DNA from: Symsagittifera roscoffensis
Lineage: Eukaryota > Xenacoelomorpha > Acoela > Convolutidae
NCBI RefSeq assembly: GCF_963678635.1
Contig: NW_026971433.1
Coordinates: 1 to 64,000, forward strand
Length of the DNA stretch: 64,000 nt
Reading direction: 5' to 3'
The notes under the pieces were generated by a model that saw only the letters and a program-made list of their open reading frames with translations, did no database searches and was not told the origin of the DNA. The stretch's first letter is position 1; every line of letters starts with the position of its first letter. A program made the position numbers and the translations under genes. Positions 33,473-42,596 of this stretch are shown here, piece by piece.

Positions 33473-36460
33473 ATGATCTCGAGTTATAAAAAGAACACCA
33501 AAAAAATATACCACAGGCACAATCGGTTGGATTGGAATTCGGAACAGAGGGCCAGGAGAGACTGCTTTCATGATGCAGCCTGGGTGGAATACCTTTCGCC
33601 ACCCCGTGTGCCAGAAGGCGCGGTTCACCTAATTATAGGAGACAGCCTATTGCGGGTGTTGACCCGGATCCAATCGCACTGGCAGACGGAGATCTTGAGT
33701 TTCGCTGGAGCCGCCACGCCACAGATATTGGCGACACTTGAGATGCTGGGGATGACAAAAGTATACACGGTGACCTTGATGATCGGAACAAATGATGTAT
33801 CCAGAGGGGAACCTAGAAAGGTGATGAGGTTGCACGACAAGATGTGCCGCCTTCTCGAGGAGCTGAGGATCCAGATGGACCCCATCATATTGACGGTATG
33901 CACTGTCCCCTACAACATGAAGTTCGATCAGCATGCCGTGGAAATGAACGAGAAGGTGCGAAACCTGAACGGGGTGATCCGAGAGATCCACCTGAAGAGT
34001 GTGCTTCCACTAAGATTGTTAGACGTGGCGGAACAAATGGAGCAGGCGGGATTCCCTGATGATACCTCTAATGATGGGATCCACTTTGATAGACCGAAGG
34101 GAGTAGAGTGGCTGAATGACGTCTTTCAAGGACACATAAATGCGCTAGAGGCGGACCTGCTAGAGAGGGCCCAATTCACACTCAGGCCACCCCCGAACCC
34201 ACCATTCCTTGCCTCGAGGGCCTTGTCCAGTCGTTTGGGACCGAAGGTCGACTCTAGAGACAGTTCAAGGAGCAACCAAGCCAGATTGCCAAGTGCCACA
34301 CCAATGGAATCCCAGGAGGTGATATCATCAACGCCCCCAAGTTCGGTAATATCCTCAGTAGTGGTGGCAGAGAGTAAGAGGGCGGAGAGGTCTGTGGAGG
34401 CCGCTCGCTTGAAATATACAGAAAAGGTGAAGAGGCTGGATCTAGAAGGTTTGGAATGCCGGCGAGAACTGGCGGAGACATTGGGCATCGATCGAGTGTC
34501 ACACGAAGACATGAGTAGGCATCATTGCGTGGATTGGTTGAAGGCTCATGAAACGCACTTCTCGAGAGCAAAGCTGATGGAGACGGCGGAGCTGACAGGG
34601 ATTCCCACGAAGACGATCATGGGACCCGTCAATTATAGACCTCTCAAGTTGCTGGGGAGCCATGGACTAATAGCAGAACCTCCCAAACACCGAACAAGCA
34701 TTGCCAGAATCAGATTGGCGACTCCGGCACAGTTGAGGGTAGTAGACAAGCTGCTAAATCCGAGAGAAATGGATTTGCCGGATGTCGCCTACGAAGGTTC
34801 AAAGTTGGCGGCAGATCCCGAGTACGGGAAGCCCTGTGGGAGTACCCAGCTGGCCAAGACGTTGGCGGTTTACGATAGAGCAGATCCAGCTGCTGCGAGG
34901 GTAGTCATCGTGGCGGGATCCGACTTTGAAGGGACGTCTCCTAAGTTGTTTTGGCTAGAGACGCTGATATACTCTTTGCCTGGAGCTGAACTAAATCAGA
35001 TGTTAACTCTAGTGGTGGCGATAAAGTCGGAGATGCCCTGTGAGCCTGAGTTGCTATTGTTTGCAGGAATGAATGATCATCTGCACGCGGCTGGACTCCT
35101 TGAGCAGCTGAAAGTCGGTGAGCCAACACCGAGGAAGATATGGGAAGCTATTCAGACACTGTTCGCAGCGATGAACGAGGTGCAAGAGAATGTGGTCTCA
35201 AGATTCGGCTCCAAGACGAAGGTAGTGTTCACTACATCCCCTGGATACGCGAGTATGCCACCTGCCCTACAGTTCGTGTACGCGGTCTTGATACTGATAG
35301 CAGAGGGAAACACGTGGCGAATCTTGATGGCTGCTCCCAATCGGGAATTGGAGCCATCAAACCTGAGGCTCCGCAAATCAGAGTTGGCAGCGGCATGGAC
35401 GGACATAACCCATGCACTGAGGGGCTTTTATGGATTAGCCGACATCCTGATCGCATTGGACGAGGTGCTCTTGCTGGAGATATCGAACTTTGCCACGCAA
35501 CTTAAGTTCAGCCCAGTCATCGGGGACGACCACCCAGCGATAAACCAGTTGACGGCCAGCTTGTGGTTTAGGAGCATGGAAGTGACGGTCACGGGTTCTA
35601 CCGGCAAGTCCAGAGTACCGAGCAATGAAAGAAGAAACGTGGCCGAAACGGAGAAGCAACTAGAGTCAATGGCATACCGTCTGACACAAGAGAATGGTTG
35701 GTGGCCATTTTTGACACCAAGGCTAGAGAACGCCACGAACAGGACGAGGGAGGATGCACCACCCCTCGTGAAGCAAGTCTGGAGTTTCCTCGAGAAGCAA
35801 CTGGAGCTGGCCGAAGGAAGAGAGATGGCGGTAGCTAGATTTGTCTCGGCAGCCAATGAAGTGGCGATTGGAGGGTTCTGGAGAGAGCACGCGGAGGGCG
35901 AGCTGAGGACTAGAAGGGATCACGAAATTCTAAAGTTCTTGAGTCCTTGCTGGGGCAGAGACTTCATGGCGGAAGTGTTCGGCACCAAGGCGACTATCTT
36001 TGGAGCTTTTGTGCAGGAGATTCTGGGCATGCCCATTAGCCTGCTCCTGGCTCTATATCTGGTTTACCCCAAATACTTGTTCAACTTGGGCCCAGCATAC
36101 ATGTTTAGTCGAGGAGTAGAGACACTCCGGGTTGATGGGTACCTGGCACTAGTGCTCCTGACTCATGGGGAATTGGTGTCATTTCATCGACTAATGAAAT
36201 ATGGGGAGCCCCTGTCGATGGGCAAGACCCACTCGAGTATTGAAACTTACTCTTACAAGTGTGCCGCGGGACTGAAGACGCTGTTGGTACAGTACCTCAT
36301 GATGCAGAATCGACACATGGCGGGTGAAGAAAATAATCCAAAGATGAGAGAGGAGTGGAAGAAGATGAATGGAGGTATGCCTCTGTTGACGGACCTATGC
36401 CTGGCTATGAGGTCGGACCCGATGGGTGTAATTAGAGGTCTAGAGGAGGTTGTGACCTGA
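33473..36460 (+). CDS. ORF3: SGNH (GDSL) hydrolase with large C-terminal region
   Basis: 995 codons from ATG 33,473, in the same frame as ORF2. Residues about 50-225 show all SGNH-hydrolase blocks: block I HLIIGDSLL (catalytic Ser58), block II SFAGA (Gly79), block III MIGTNDVS (Asn107), block V NDGIHFD (Asp201, His204). SGNH enzymes are lipases or esterases, often removing acetyl groups from sugars. Residues about 475-690 look like a second, changed SGNH unit: IVAGSDFEG in place of GDS, LLFAGMNDH as block III, and VIGDDHPA near block V. Residues 690-995 are unrecognised, with a hydrophobic stretch PISLLLALYLVYPKYLF. No signal peptide is evident. The TGA at 36,458 lies where the old copy reads through (EFVNLVYGP), so this end is probably a mutation. 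Confidence 0.88.
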   Translation: MISSYKKNTKKIYHRHNRLDWNSEQRARRDCFHDAAWVEYLSPPRVPEGAVHLIIGDSLLRVLTRIQSHWQTEILSFAGAATPQILATLEMLGMTKVYTVTLMIGTNDVSRGEPRKVMRLHDKMCRLLEELRIQMDPIILTVCTVPYNMKFDQHAVEMNEKVRNLNGVIREIHLKSVLPLRLLDVAEQMEQAGFPDDTSNDGIHFDRPKGVEWLNDVFQGHINALEADLLERAQFTLRPPPNPPFLASRALSSRLGPKVDSRDSSRSNQARLPSATPMESQEVISSTPPSSVISSVVVAESKRAERSVEAARLKYTEKVKRLDLEGLECRRELAETLGIDRVSHEDMSRHHCVDWLKAHETHFSRAKLMETAELTGIPTKTIMGPVNYRPLKLLGSHGLIAEPPKHRTSIARIRLATPAQLRVVDKLLNPREMDLPDVAYEGSKLAADPEYGKPCGSTQLAKTLAVYDRADPAAARVVIVAGSDFEGTSPKLFWLETLIYSLPGAELNQMLTLVVAIKSEMPCEPELLLFAGMNDHLHAAGLLEQLKVGEPTPRKIWEAIQTLFAAMNEVQENVVSRFGSKTKVVFTTSPGYASMPPALQFVYAVLILIAEGNTWRILMAAPNRELEPSNLRLRKSELAAAWTDITHALRGFYGLADILIALDEVLLLEISNFATQLKFSPVIGDDHPAINQLTASLWFRSMEVTVTGSTGKSRVPSNERRNVAETEKQLESMAYRLTQENGWWPFLTPRLENATNRTREDAPPLVKQVWSFLEKQLELAEGREMAVARFVSAANEVAIGGFWREHAEGELRTRRDHEILKFLSPCWGRDFMAEVFGTKATIFGAFVQEILGMPISLLLALYLVYPKYLFNLGPAYMFSRGVETLRVDGYLALVLLTHGELVSFHRLMKYGEPLSMGKTHSSIETYSYKCAAGLKTLLVQYLMMQNRHMAGEENNPKMREEWKKMNGGMPLLTDLCLAMRSDPMGVIRGLEEVVT

Positions 36461-37498
36461 TTTTACGGTCCAGCGGTGACGTACGCATTTTCAGATCCCC
36501 TGGTGACGACGTATCGTTACTCTGTAACGCACTTGAGTCTTATCAGCGTACTGGACGGGACGGCACTTAATTGGTGTCAGCAGGAGGTGCTCAGGGCACA
36601 AATGAGTAACACTGTGCTCTTTGGAAAAGTGAAGGATGCCGAGTTGATAGTGTACAACTTCAGGGGACAACTTCAATGTAGAATGGGAGGCAAGCGTTAG
36701 GGCCCCATCGAGGCATATCCCAAATTCTGAAACTTGAACCCACTGGCCGTGGACGGACGAGAGATCTTGAGAATTCCTGCTTGAAAAGAGAGCTTTGCAA
36801 TGGTCAAGAGGGAGCTGGAGACCATAAAGGAGAGAGAAATCCTGCCTGCCATCATGTCTGAGTTCCCAGTTGTCAGGAGGATGACCTTGGGGATGAATAG
36901 TCCCTTGGTAGTTCCATCCATCTTTGCGAAGATGACGATGGAAGAAATGCAAAAGGACTTCACTGATGGCTGGGACCCCCTGTTCATCGGCTACACCGCG
37001 GCGGTTTATTTCCACACTAGCAAGGCGAAAATAAATTCGTGGACGAAGCAGGCGAAAAAGATGAGAGGCTCGCTGCTACCCGGATATGAGGTGCGAAAGG
37101 TCTTGAGAGCTCTTGAGAAGGAGGGACTTGAGAATATGCTGCCAGTGTGGGACGATGGCAGGATGGTCGTGAAGGAGGGGCATATTGCATTGGCGGACGA
37201 CATGAAGTTCGCGACACGAAAATATAAGGCACCCTATGGATTGGAACAGGTGGAAATGAGACAGGAGGGAAGAGAACTGGACGCGGCAGGTCAGCTGTAT
37301 GTGGCTCTGACGGAGTATAAGAGATTGGACCCGGTGACACCATCACCCCTGTCAGTAGAGACACCTGGAGACAAGAGGAGTGGACCCGTGGAAGACCGGT
37401 TTAAGAGAATTCTCGAGAGAAGAAAAACCGAGTCAGAAGAAGAGAGCATGGATGAAACTCTCAGCGAAGCCGGCGAGGACATGGAAGTGGGCACTTGA
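36461..37498 (+). pseudogene. ORF4 region: continuation of ORF3 frame, unknown product
   Basis: The same frame as ORF3 continues after the TGA at 36,458 (FYGPAVTYAF). It is broken again by TAG 36,698, TGA 36,728 and TGA 36,782, then runs open from ATG 36,800 to TGA 37,496 (232 codons) with AAIMSEFPVV-like and DGWDPLFIGYTAAVYF stretches. The old copies at 13,401-14,230 contain the matching NVAVMHRF part. The composition looks coding throughout, so the stops are best seen as decay of a protein of about 1,700 residues that began at ORF2 or ORF3. I recognise no domain. Confidence 0.7.
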
Positions 37499-40292
37499 AC
37501 CAATTGAACCAAAGTCATCAGGGGAGGAGCTCACCACTCAAGAGCTGTTGAAGGACTTGAGCGAGGAGAATTGGGCAGACACTGCCACCCCACCTCTGAC
37601 CCCGTCTCCTCGTAAAAACCTGGAATTGCCATTGGCAAGCGAGACCTCCAATATGGGGATGATACTCTTGAGTTCGGAGGAAAGGGAAAAGAACACATTC
37701 GAAGGAATTAAGGACATGTTCCTGGGGACTCTGGAGGACGACGCTTGGCAAAAGTTCTTGAAGGAATTCAATCAAGAAGTGGGCAGCGAGACGACGCTGG
37801 ACAAATTCAAGGACGAACTTTGGGATACAGTTGTGAAGTTTGGAGAACCGCTTCTGATGGGGACAGGCCTGGACGAGAAGGCGAGAAAGGAGCTACTGAA
37901 CAAATTGATAGAGCTGAGAAAGGCACAATCAAAGACTAGAGACGAAAAATGTGAAGACAGCTCTACTCTGAAACAAAAAACTGTAGATAAAATAGTTGAT
38001 GATATAAAAGGGGATAAGGTTGGGACTAGTAATATGATTAAAAGTACTAATATCCTTAAGGCTCGAGCAGGGGGGAGGCAAGAGTTGGAAGGGTTGGATG
38101 TGGACAAAGAGATCGAATCAGTGATGATAACGACAACACCCTCAAGCAGAGACGTGAAGACTCGCAAGAGGAAGAGAGAAGTGGAGGGATTGAGTAGTCC
38201 TTCAGTGGATGCTGTCTCGGAAGGAAACTTGAGGGAGACGGCGCCCAAGGTTTTGGCGCGATGCAAGACGACGGCATACAAAAACAACACGGAACTCAGA
38301 AGACCACTCGAAGTGGAGAAGGAATTAGAGGCTTCCATCAGTTCGACATCGGAGGAAGACTTCAAGCCCCAGAAGACGAACGTGAGGAGAGGTTCGACGA
38401 ACGGACAGACATGGGAAGTGGATGTCAGCAAGGAGTGGGTCTCGAAGGGACACCAGGCCACAGGGAAGCAAGTGACAAGTGACCCGCTAGAGAGGGGAAA
38501 GACGAGGAACACCTCCGGGCCATGGTGGGTGGCCCTCGAGACATTGAAGGAAATGGAAGACTGCTTGAAGAAGTTGGGCAGTGGAGTAGCTCGCAAACGA
38601 CGTAAATGGGCCACCCAGCAAAAGGCTGAAATTAACCAGATAGAATTGGCGAACCAGCTGAAGAGATCCTGGCAGAACTTGTTGAAGGATCATTTTGAAG
38701 AGGCAATGAGGGTGAATCCCTTCGTTAGGACCGCAGGACAACTGATGTTCACATGGAGTCTGTTGGGAATAGAGTTGGAGACACTGACCTCGTATGACAG
38801 GCTAAAGTTGGGAAGCAAGAAGCTAGAAGTGTATCAAGCACTGATGCAACATGCGGCCAGGGATAACTCAGGATTGAGCCTGGCCAGGAGGAAGGATGCC
38901 ACGTGTTTCTTGAGATGGATAATGTCCATGATGTCTGATAGCACCATCTTGGCGTGCCACCAAAGAGCAAGCGGAAGTAAAACCGTAGAAAGGCGAGTCT
39001 CGACGATCATATTAAACGTATATCAGAGTACTGGAATAGAGAAGGAGGATGGCTCCAGACTATCCCTAGAGAGCCACAGAAAGCTGGATGAGGTGCGGAG
39101 GTTTTACAACAAGAAGTTCGAAGACGAACACGATGTTCATCGTAATCTGACCTCGCCAGAGCAGTACTCGAGACTCGGTGAGAAAAGGGATTATCATTAC
39201 GTGTCAGGAGTAATGGGGATAGCCTACAACCCCTTCTTAGATTCAGAAGCTGGAGGTGCTCACAGAAACCATGAGGTTACGGAACTGCTGAGGTTTTGGA
39301 CGGAACAAATAGTGGAAATAGACGCGGTGGAGAGAGAGAGGCCGAGCCTGGGCTTAATTCTTGAGGAAACACCGGAGGTGGTGAGCATTCCACGCTCGAA
39401 TAAGAGAGTTGAGGTGAACATGGGTAATGGCAATGGCTTGTTGATCACGAACTTGGGAGTGGTATGGAAATTACTGAGACCCTCCTGGTGCCCATATCCC
39501 CACGCGAGTCTGATCGAAGAGACCACCGAGCGGGTGAGGCTAGCACCAACGGAAGACGAAGATTTGGCGAAATTGAGTGTGGTGCACAAACTGATCTTGC
39601 CTCAGATGAAGGAGTCAGGCGAAAAGATAAGCAGTCTTGAGTCGGTAAAGAAGATGGAGCCAGGTATTTGTCTGTATTCGACGTGTGGGAGTGGAGAGCA
39701 CACCTGCGATGGACGATCGTGTGTCAGGATATTGTCCTTCCAGAATATTGAACTTCTAGTTACTTGGTTTGAAGACATCACGCAAAGGGAGAAAAGTGAA
39801 GTACAAATAGTGGCGGAGTGTTACGCGAGAACTACGGTAAATGTAGCAACGGCTCTCGGATTCTTCTCGAGAATGTGTAGTTTGCAATCACTAGAGAGGC
39901 TAGAGTCTGAACACCATTTAGTGACTGCGTTGAGCGTGGAATCATGGCCTGGAGTATTGCAGGTGACTCAAAAGCACATCCGGAGCTGGAAAGTTGGTCT
40001 TGAGGCAGAAATGGGGTTTCCCATGAGCGAAGCTTATGGCTTGCCACTGAACGCGAAGTCCTTGATAGGGTCAGTGATGGCCAACTTGTGTGGAAGCCAC
40101 TGCCCACTGCACATGGCAATGGTGGAACCATCTAGCCAGAGAATATTAGTAGACAAAGCCTTTTCAGTGCCCAAATGCGTGAGGTTGGCTCGGATGTCGC
40201 ATCATTCACACAAGCTGTTGAGAAAAATCCGAGGGACAGTACCGAAAGAGTTGAGAGATGACTTGAGTGATATCTGGGAGAAGAACTTCTGA
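37480..40292 (+). CDS. ORF5: large protein of unknown function
   Basis: About 935 codons open in a frame shifted relative to ORF4; open sequence in this frame begins at 37,380, but coding appears to switch near 37,440-37,500 (LEPIEPKSSGEELTTQEL). This is either a programmed frameshift or an indel, since no ATG opens it. The first third is acidic and disordered-looking with basic clusters (KTRKRKREVE), while residues beyond about 380 look globular. A Cys/His-rich patch CLYSTCGSGEHTCDGRSC could bind metal. The old copies conserve FLGTLEDDAW, YVSGVMGIAYN and SEAYGLPLN equivalents. There is no family call and no transmembrane segment. Confidence 0.75.
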
Positions 40293-40348
40293 AGTTGGAG
40301 AGTGAAAACACGAGCGACCACGAGAGACAGAACAGGATTGGAAAACCT

Positions 40349-40363
40349 GGGGGGGGGGGGGGG
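40349..40363. repeat. Poly-G run (15 G) between ORF5 and ORF6
   Basis: Fifteen G in a row 57 bases after the ORF5 stop and 10 bases before the probable ORF6 start. It resembles the 16-G run in the leader. Confidence 0.95.
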
Positions 40364-40373
40364 TGCTCCAAAC

Positions 40374-41263
40374 ATGGAAGAGAGCGACGCGATACTTGAG
40401 AAATTGATGGAGCTTGAGCCTCTCCTAGAAGTCTCGGGGAGCGCAACCTCAGGAGCATCGAAATAACCCATGGAGAATGCCCATGCCACTGTTTGGCACA
40501 AACTGTGTGGTATCCAGATCACAAGAACCTTTGCCTGGTGTGGGATACAGAAGAAATTCGGTTGATTGGATTACCGGATCACCGGCAGAAGGTGACGCTC
40601 TTAGTGGTGAGTACGATGTTGGCTCTGAGATGGATAGAAGAGAATATAACGAGGTATCGGGAAGCGAGGACGCCATCGGCTGAGTCAATATATGCGATAG
40701 ACTACAGCAGGAGACTCAAGATGTTTGAGACTGCATGCAAGGTATTCGCCATACCAATGGAGATTAGACACGTGTGGAGCCGCTTGAGATACTTTCCCTG
40801 GTTTCGAGCGACACTGACGTCATGGTTATACATGACAACAAAAGACCACATGAGAAAATATCAAAAGGAGTATCGACAGTTTCCGGCCGAGATTGGGCCG
40901 GAAGTTTTCAAGAGACCCCTGTTAACCCGTCGAAATGCGATCACGACAGGATGGAAGAGAGTGGGTAAAGTGTCTAGAGACAATACCAAAGCGAGGGAAT
41001 CGATACTAGAGGAGGATTTGGCGAAGAATGTGAGCCTGAGCCTTCACAACTCCTTTTGTATGAACCGAGAATCTAGGGTGAAGGCACTACCCAACCAGGC
41101 AAAGAGGTTACAGGAGCAAAGAGAATGGATGCGATCCTATGAACAGCTGAAGGCTTGGGAGGAGATCGTGATTAGTTCCGATGATGAAGAAGAACTGTTG
41201 AGACAGTTTGCCGTATCTAGTACCTCAGAGTCCGGAACCTCCAAGGCGAAGAGTACGAAGTGA
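40374..41263 (+). CDS. ORF6: unknown protein, one probable frameshift
   Basis: Probable start at ATG 40,374 (MEESDAILEKLMELEPLLEV). That frame ends at TAA 40,464, while the neighbouring frame carries the match to the old copy (CPCHCLAQTVWYPDH against YPCHCLAQRYGNPI) and stays open to TGA 41,261. A one-base shift near 40,440 is therefore likely. The product is about 290 residues, basic in the middle, with CLVWDTEE, YFPWFRATLTSWLY and an acidic stretch SSDDEEELLRQF near the end. No family is recognised. It is the last gene before the 3' LTR. Confidence 0.7.
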
Positions 41264-42135
41264 GCGGATGGCTCGAAGAGATCTTGAGTCTTGAGAGGGA
41301 AGGGGGGCTTGAGTGTGAATCCGGATGAAATCTGGTTTCACGAAAAAGAAATTTTAACGAATCAGATATTGTTATTAATATGCTATATTAACTATAGAAA
41401 TGAAAATGCTGCATGAAAATTCCCTGATTAAATGGGACAAAAGAAATTTTAAATGATTGGCTTGAAAAGCGAGAATTCAAGGATGCAGGTGTGTGCAGAT
41501 TTTGATTGCAGTTTAGCGATAGAGTGAAAATTTTATATGGCCGTGAATTTTGGGGTGCAGATAAGCTTAAGTCTGCTGCAAACTTCTGTAAATGACCACT
41601 GGCACTGTATCTTGAGCAACACTCGGTTTTCTGTCACTCACTGGCAGACGACAGCACGCGATGAGGACACCAATCTTGAGTCCGGGGAGTATGTGCCAGT
41701 CGGTCATATTCGGAAGTTTGACCTTGAGAAACACCAGAGCACTTAATTTTGAAGTGAAATTTGATTTTTCAAAATTTCGAATGGAGCCTGTCATGCACGA
41801 TTTTCTCGCGATAACTGAAAGTCAAAAAGGAGAAATGAGAACAATCGAGTAACAGTCGCGGGAAAGTTGCAAGGTAAATCAGTAGGAAATTGCTATTTGC
41901 AATTTCCGTCACAATAAAAGCTAGAGTAGAGCTGTCCTATTTGAAACAGAAAGAAGCGTGTTCCCACGAACTGGATTATTGTGACTTGACTGGAGTATTA
42001 TTCTAAACTGGACTAGAGTGAACCTTCGGTGGAAAGGTGGACAGCTTGAGTGTCCCAATGGTTCACGAGAAACTATAGTCTGGAATACAAACTTATTCTT
42101 GTTGTTAAAACTGACAAACATTAAACTCATTTTAA
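41264..42135 (+). other. 3' untranslated region of the retrotransposon
   Basis: About 870 bases with no supportable gene, rich in CTTGAG hexamers. There is no clear polypurine tract directly before the LTR at 42,136; the best purine run (AAAAAGGAGAAATGAGAA, 41,824-41,841) is about 290 bases too far upstream. Confidence 0.65.
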
Positions 42136-42305
42136 TTACCTTATTTAATTCTCGAATTGGTTACCGACTTCATTACTCCGAGTTCTTGAGCGTGCTACAA
42201 TGTGAGTACTAATTTAAATTTCTAGAGTGTGTTTTATGATTTTTATGTTGAGGTAAGGCGAGTTTTAGGTTGATCCATCTGAAATGGATCAAAGTTCCAC
42301 TGTCT

Positions 42306-42311
42306 AATAAA
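42306..42311 (+). promoter_or_regulatory. Candidate polyadenylation signal AATAAA in 3' LTR
   Basis: AATAAA within the LTR; the 5' LTR has AACAAA at the same place. A poly(A) signal in the LTR is expected, but this is a short motif that can occur by chance. Confidence 0.35.
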
Positions 42312-42591
42312 AAGTGACTTAACGGGTTGTTCCGACCCGGTTTTTAACGGCGTTCGCGTATTTTGGGTATTTAGAGACCTAAGTATGGGGACGTTCTTAT
42401 TTCTAGAGTGGGGGGATATTTTGGTGGTGGCCTTAAGCTGTAACGGGTCGTAGTCTCATGTCGCAAGCGAACCGAATTGGCTCCGACTGATTTGAGGTAG
42501 AAACACACAAGAGATAGTGTCCCTGACTCTTGAGCCAATGGTTATAGGGCCTATTTTTCTTAAGCCTCATGTGTGACTGCAGTAGACGAAT

Positions 42592-42596
42592 GTTAC
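42592..42596. other. Right target-site duplication candidate GTTAC
   Basis: Mate of 20,206-20,210. Removing one copy together with the young element rejoins the old integrase frame as VMCAFVTKTFFYYN on the minus strand. Confidence 0.6.

Noticed and set aside
34126-35923. Minus-strand ORFs of 60-140 codons opposite the SGNH gene
   Set aside because: They overlap a frame with clear motifs and conservation; they are antisense shadows.
27038-36784. Alternative genetic code or systematic stop readthrough
   Set aside because: All three stop types occur in-frame, each rarely, and natural gene ends also use them; old copies read sense codons at several of the sites.
30737-41263. An envelope glycoprotein gene in the usual post-integrase position
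   Set aside because: No signal peptide, furin-like site, heptad fusion region with a terminal membrane anchor, or Cys pattern of env proteins is visible in any ORF there.
41824-41841. Polypurine tract AAAAAGGAGAAATGAGAA
   Set aside because: It lies about 290 bases before the LTR repeat; a functional tract should abut the 3' LTR.
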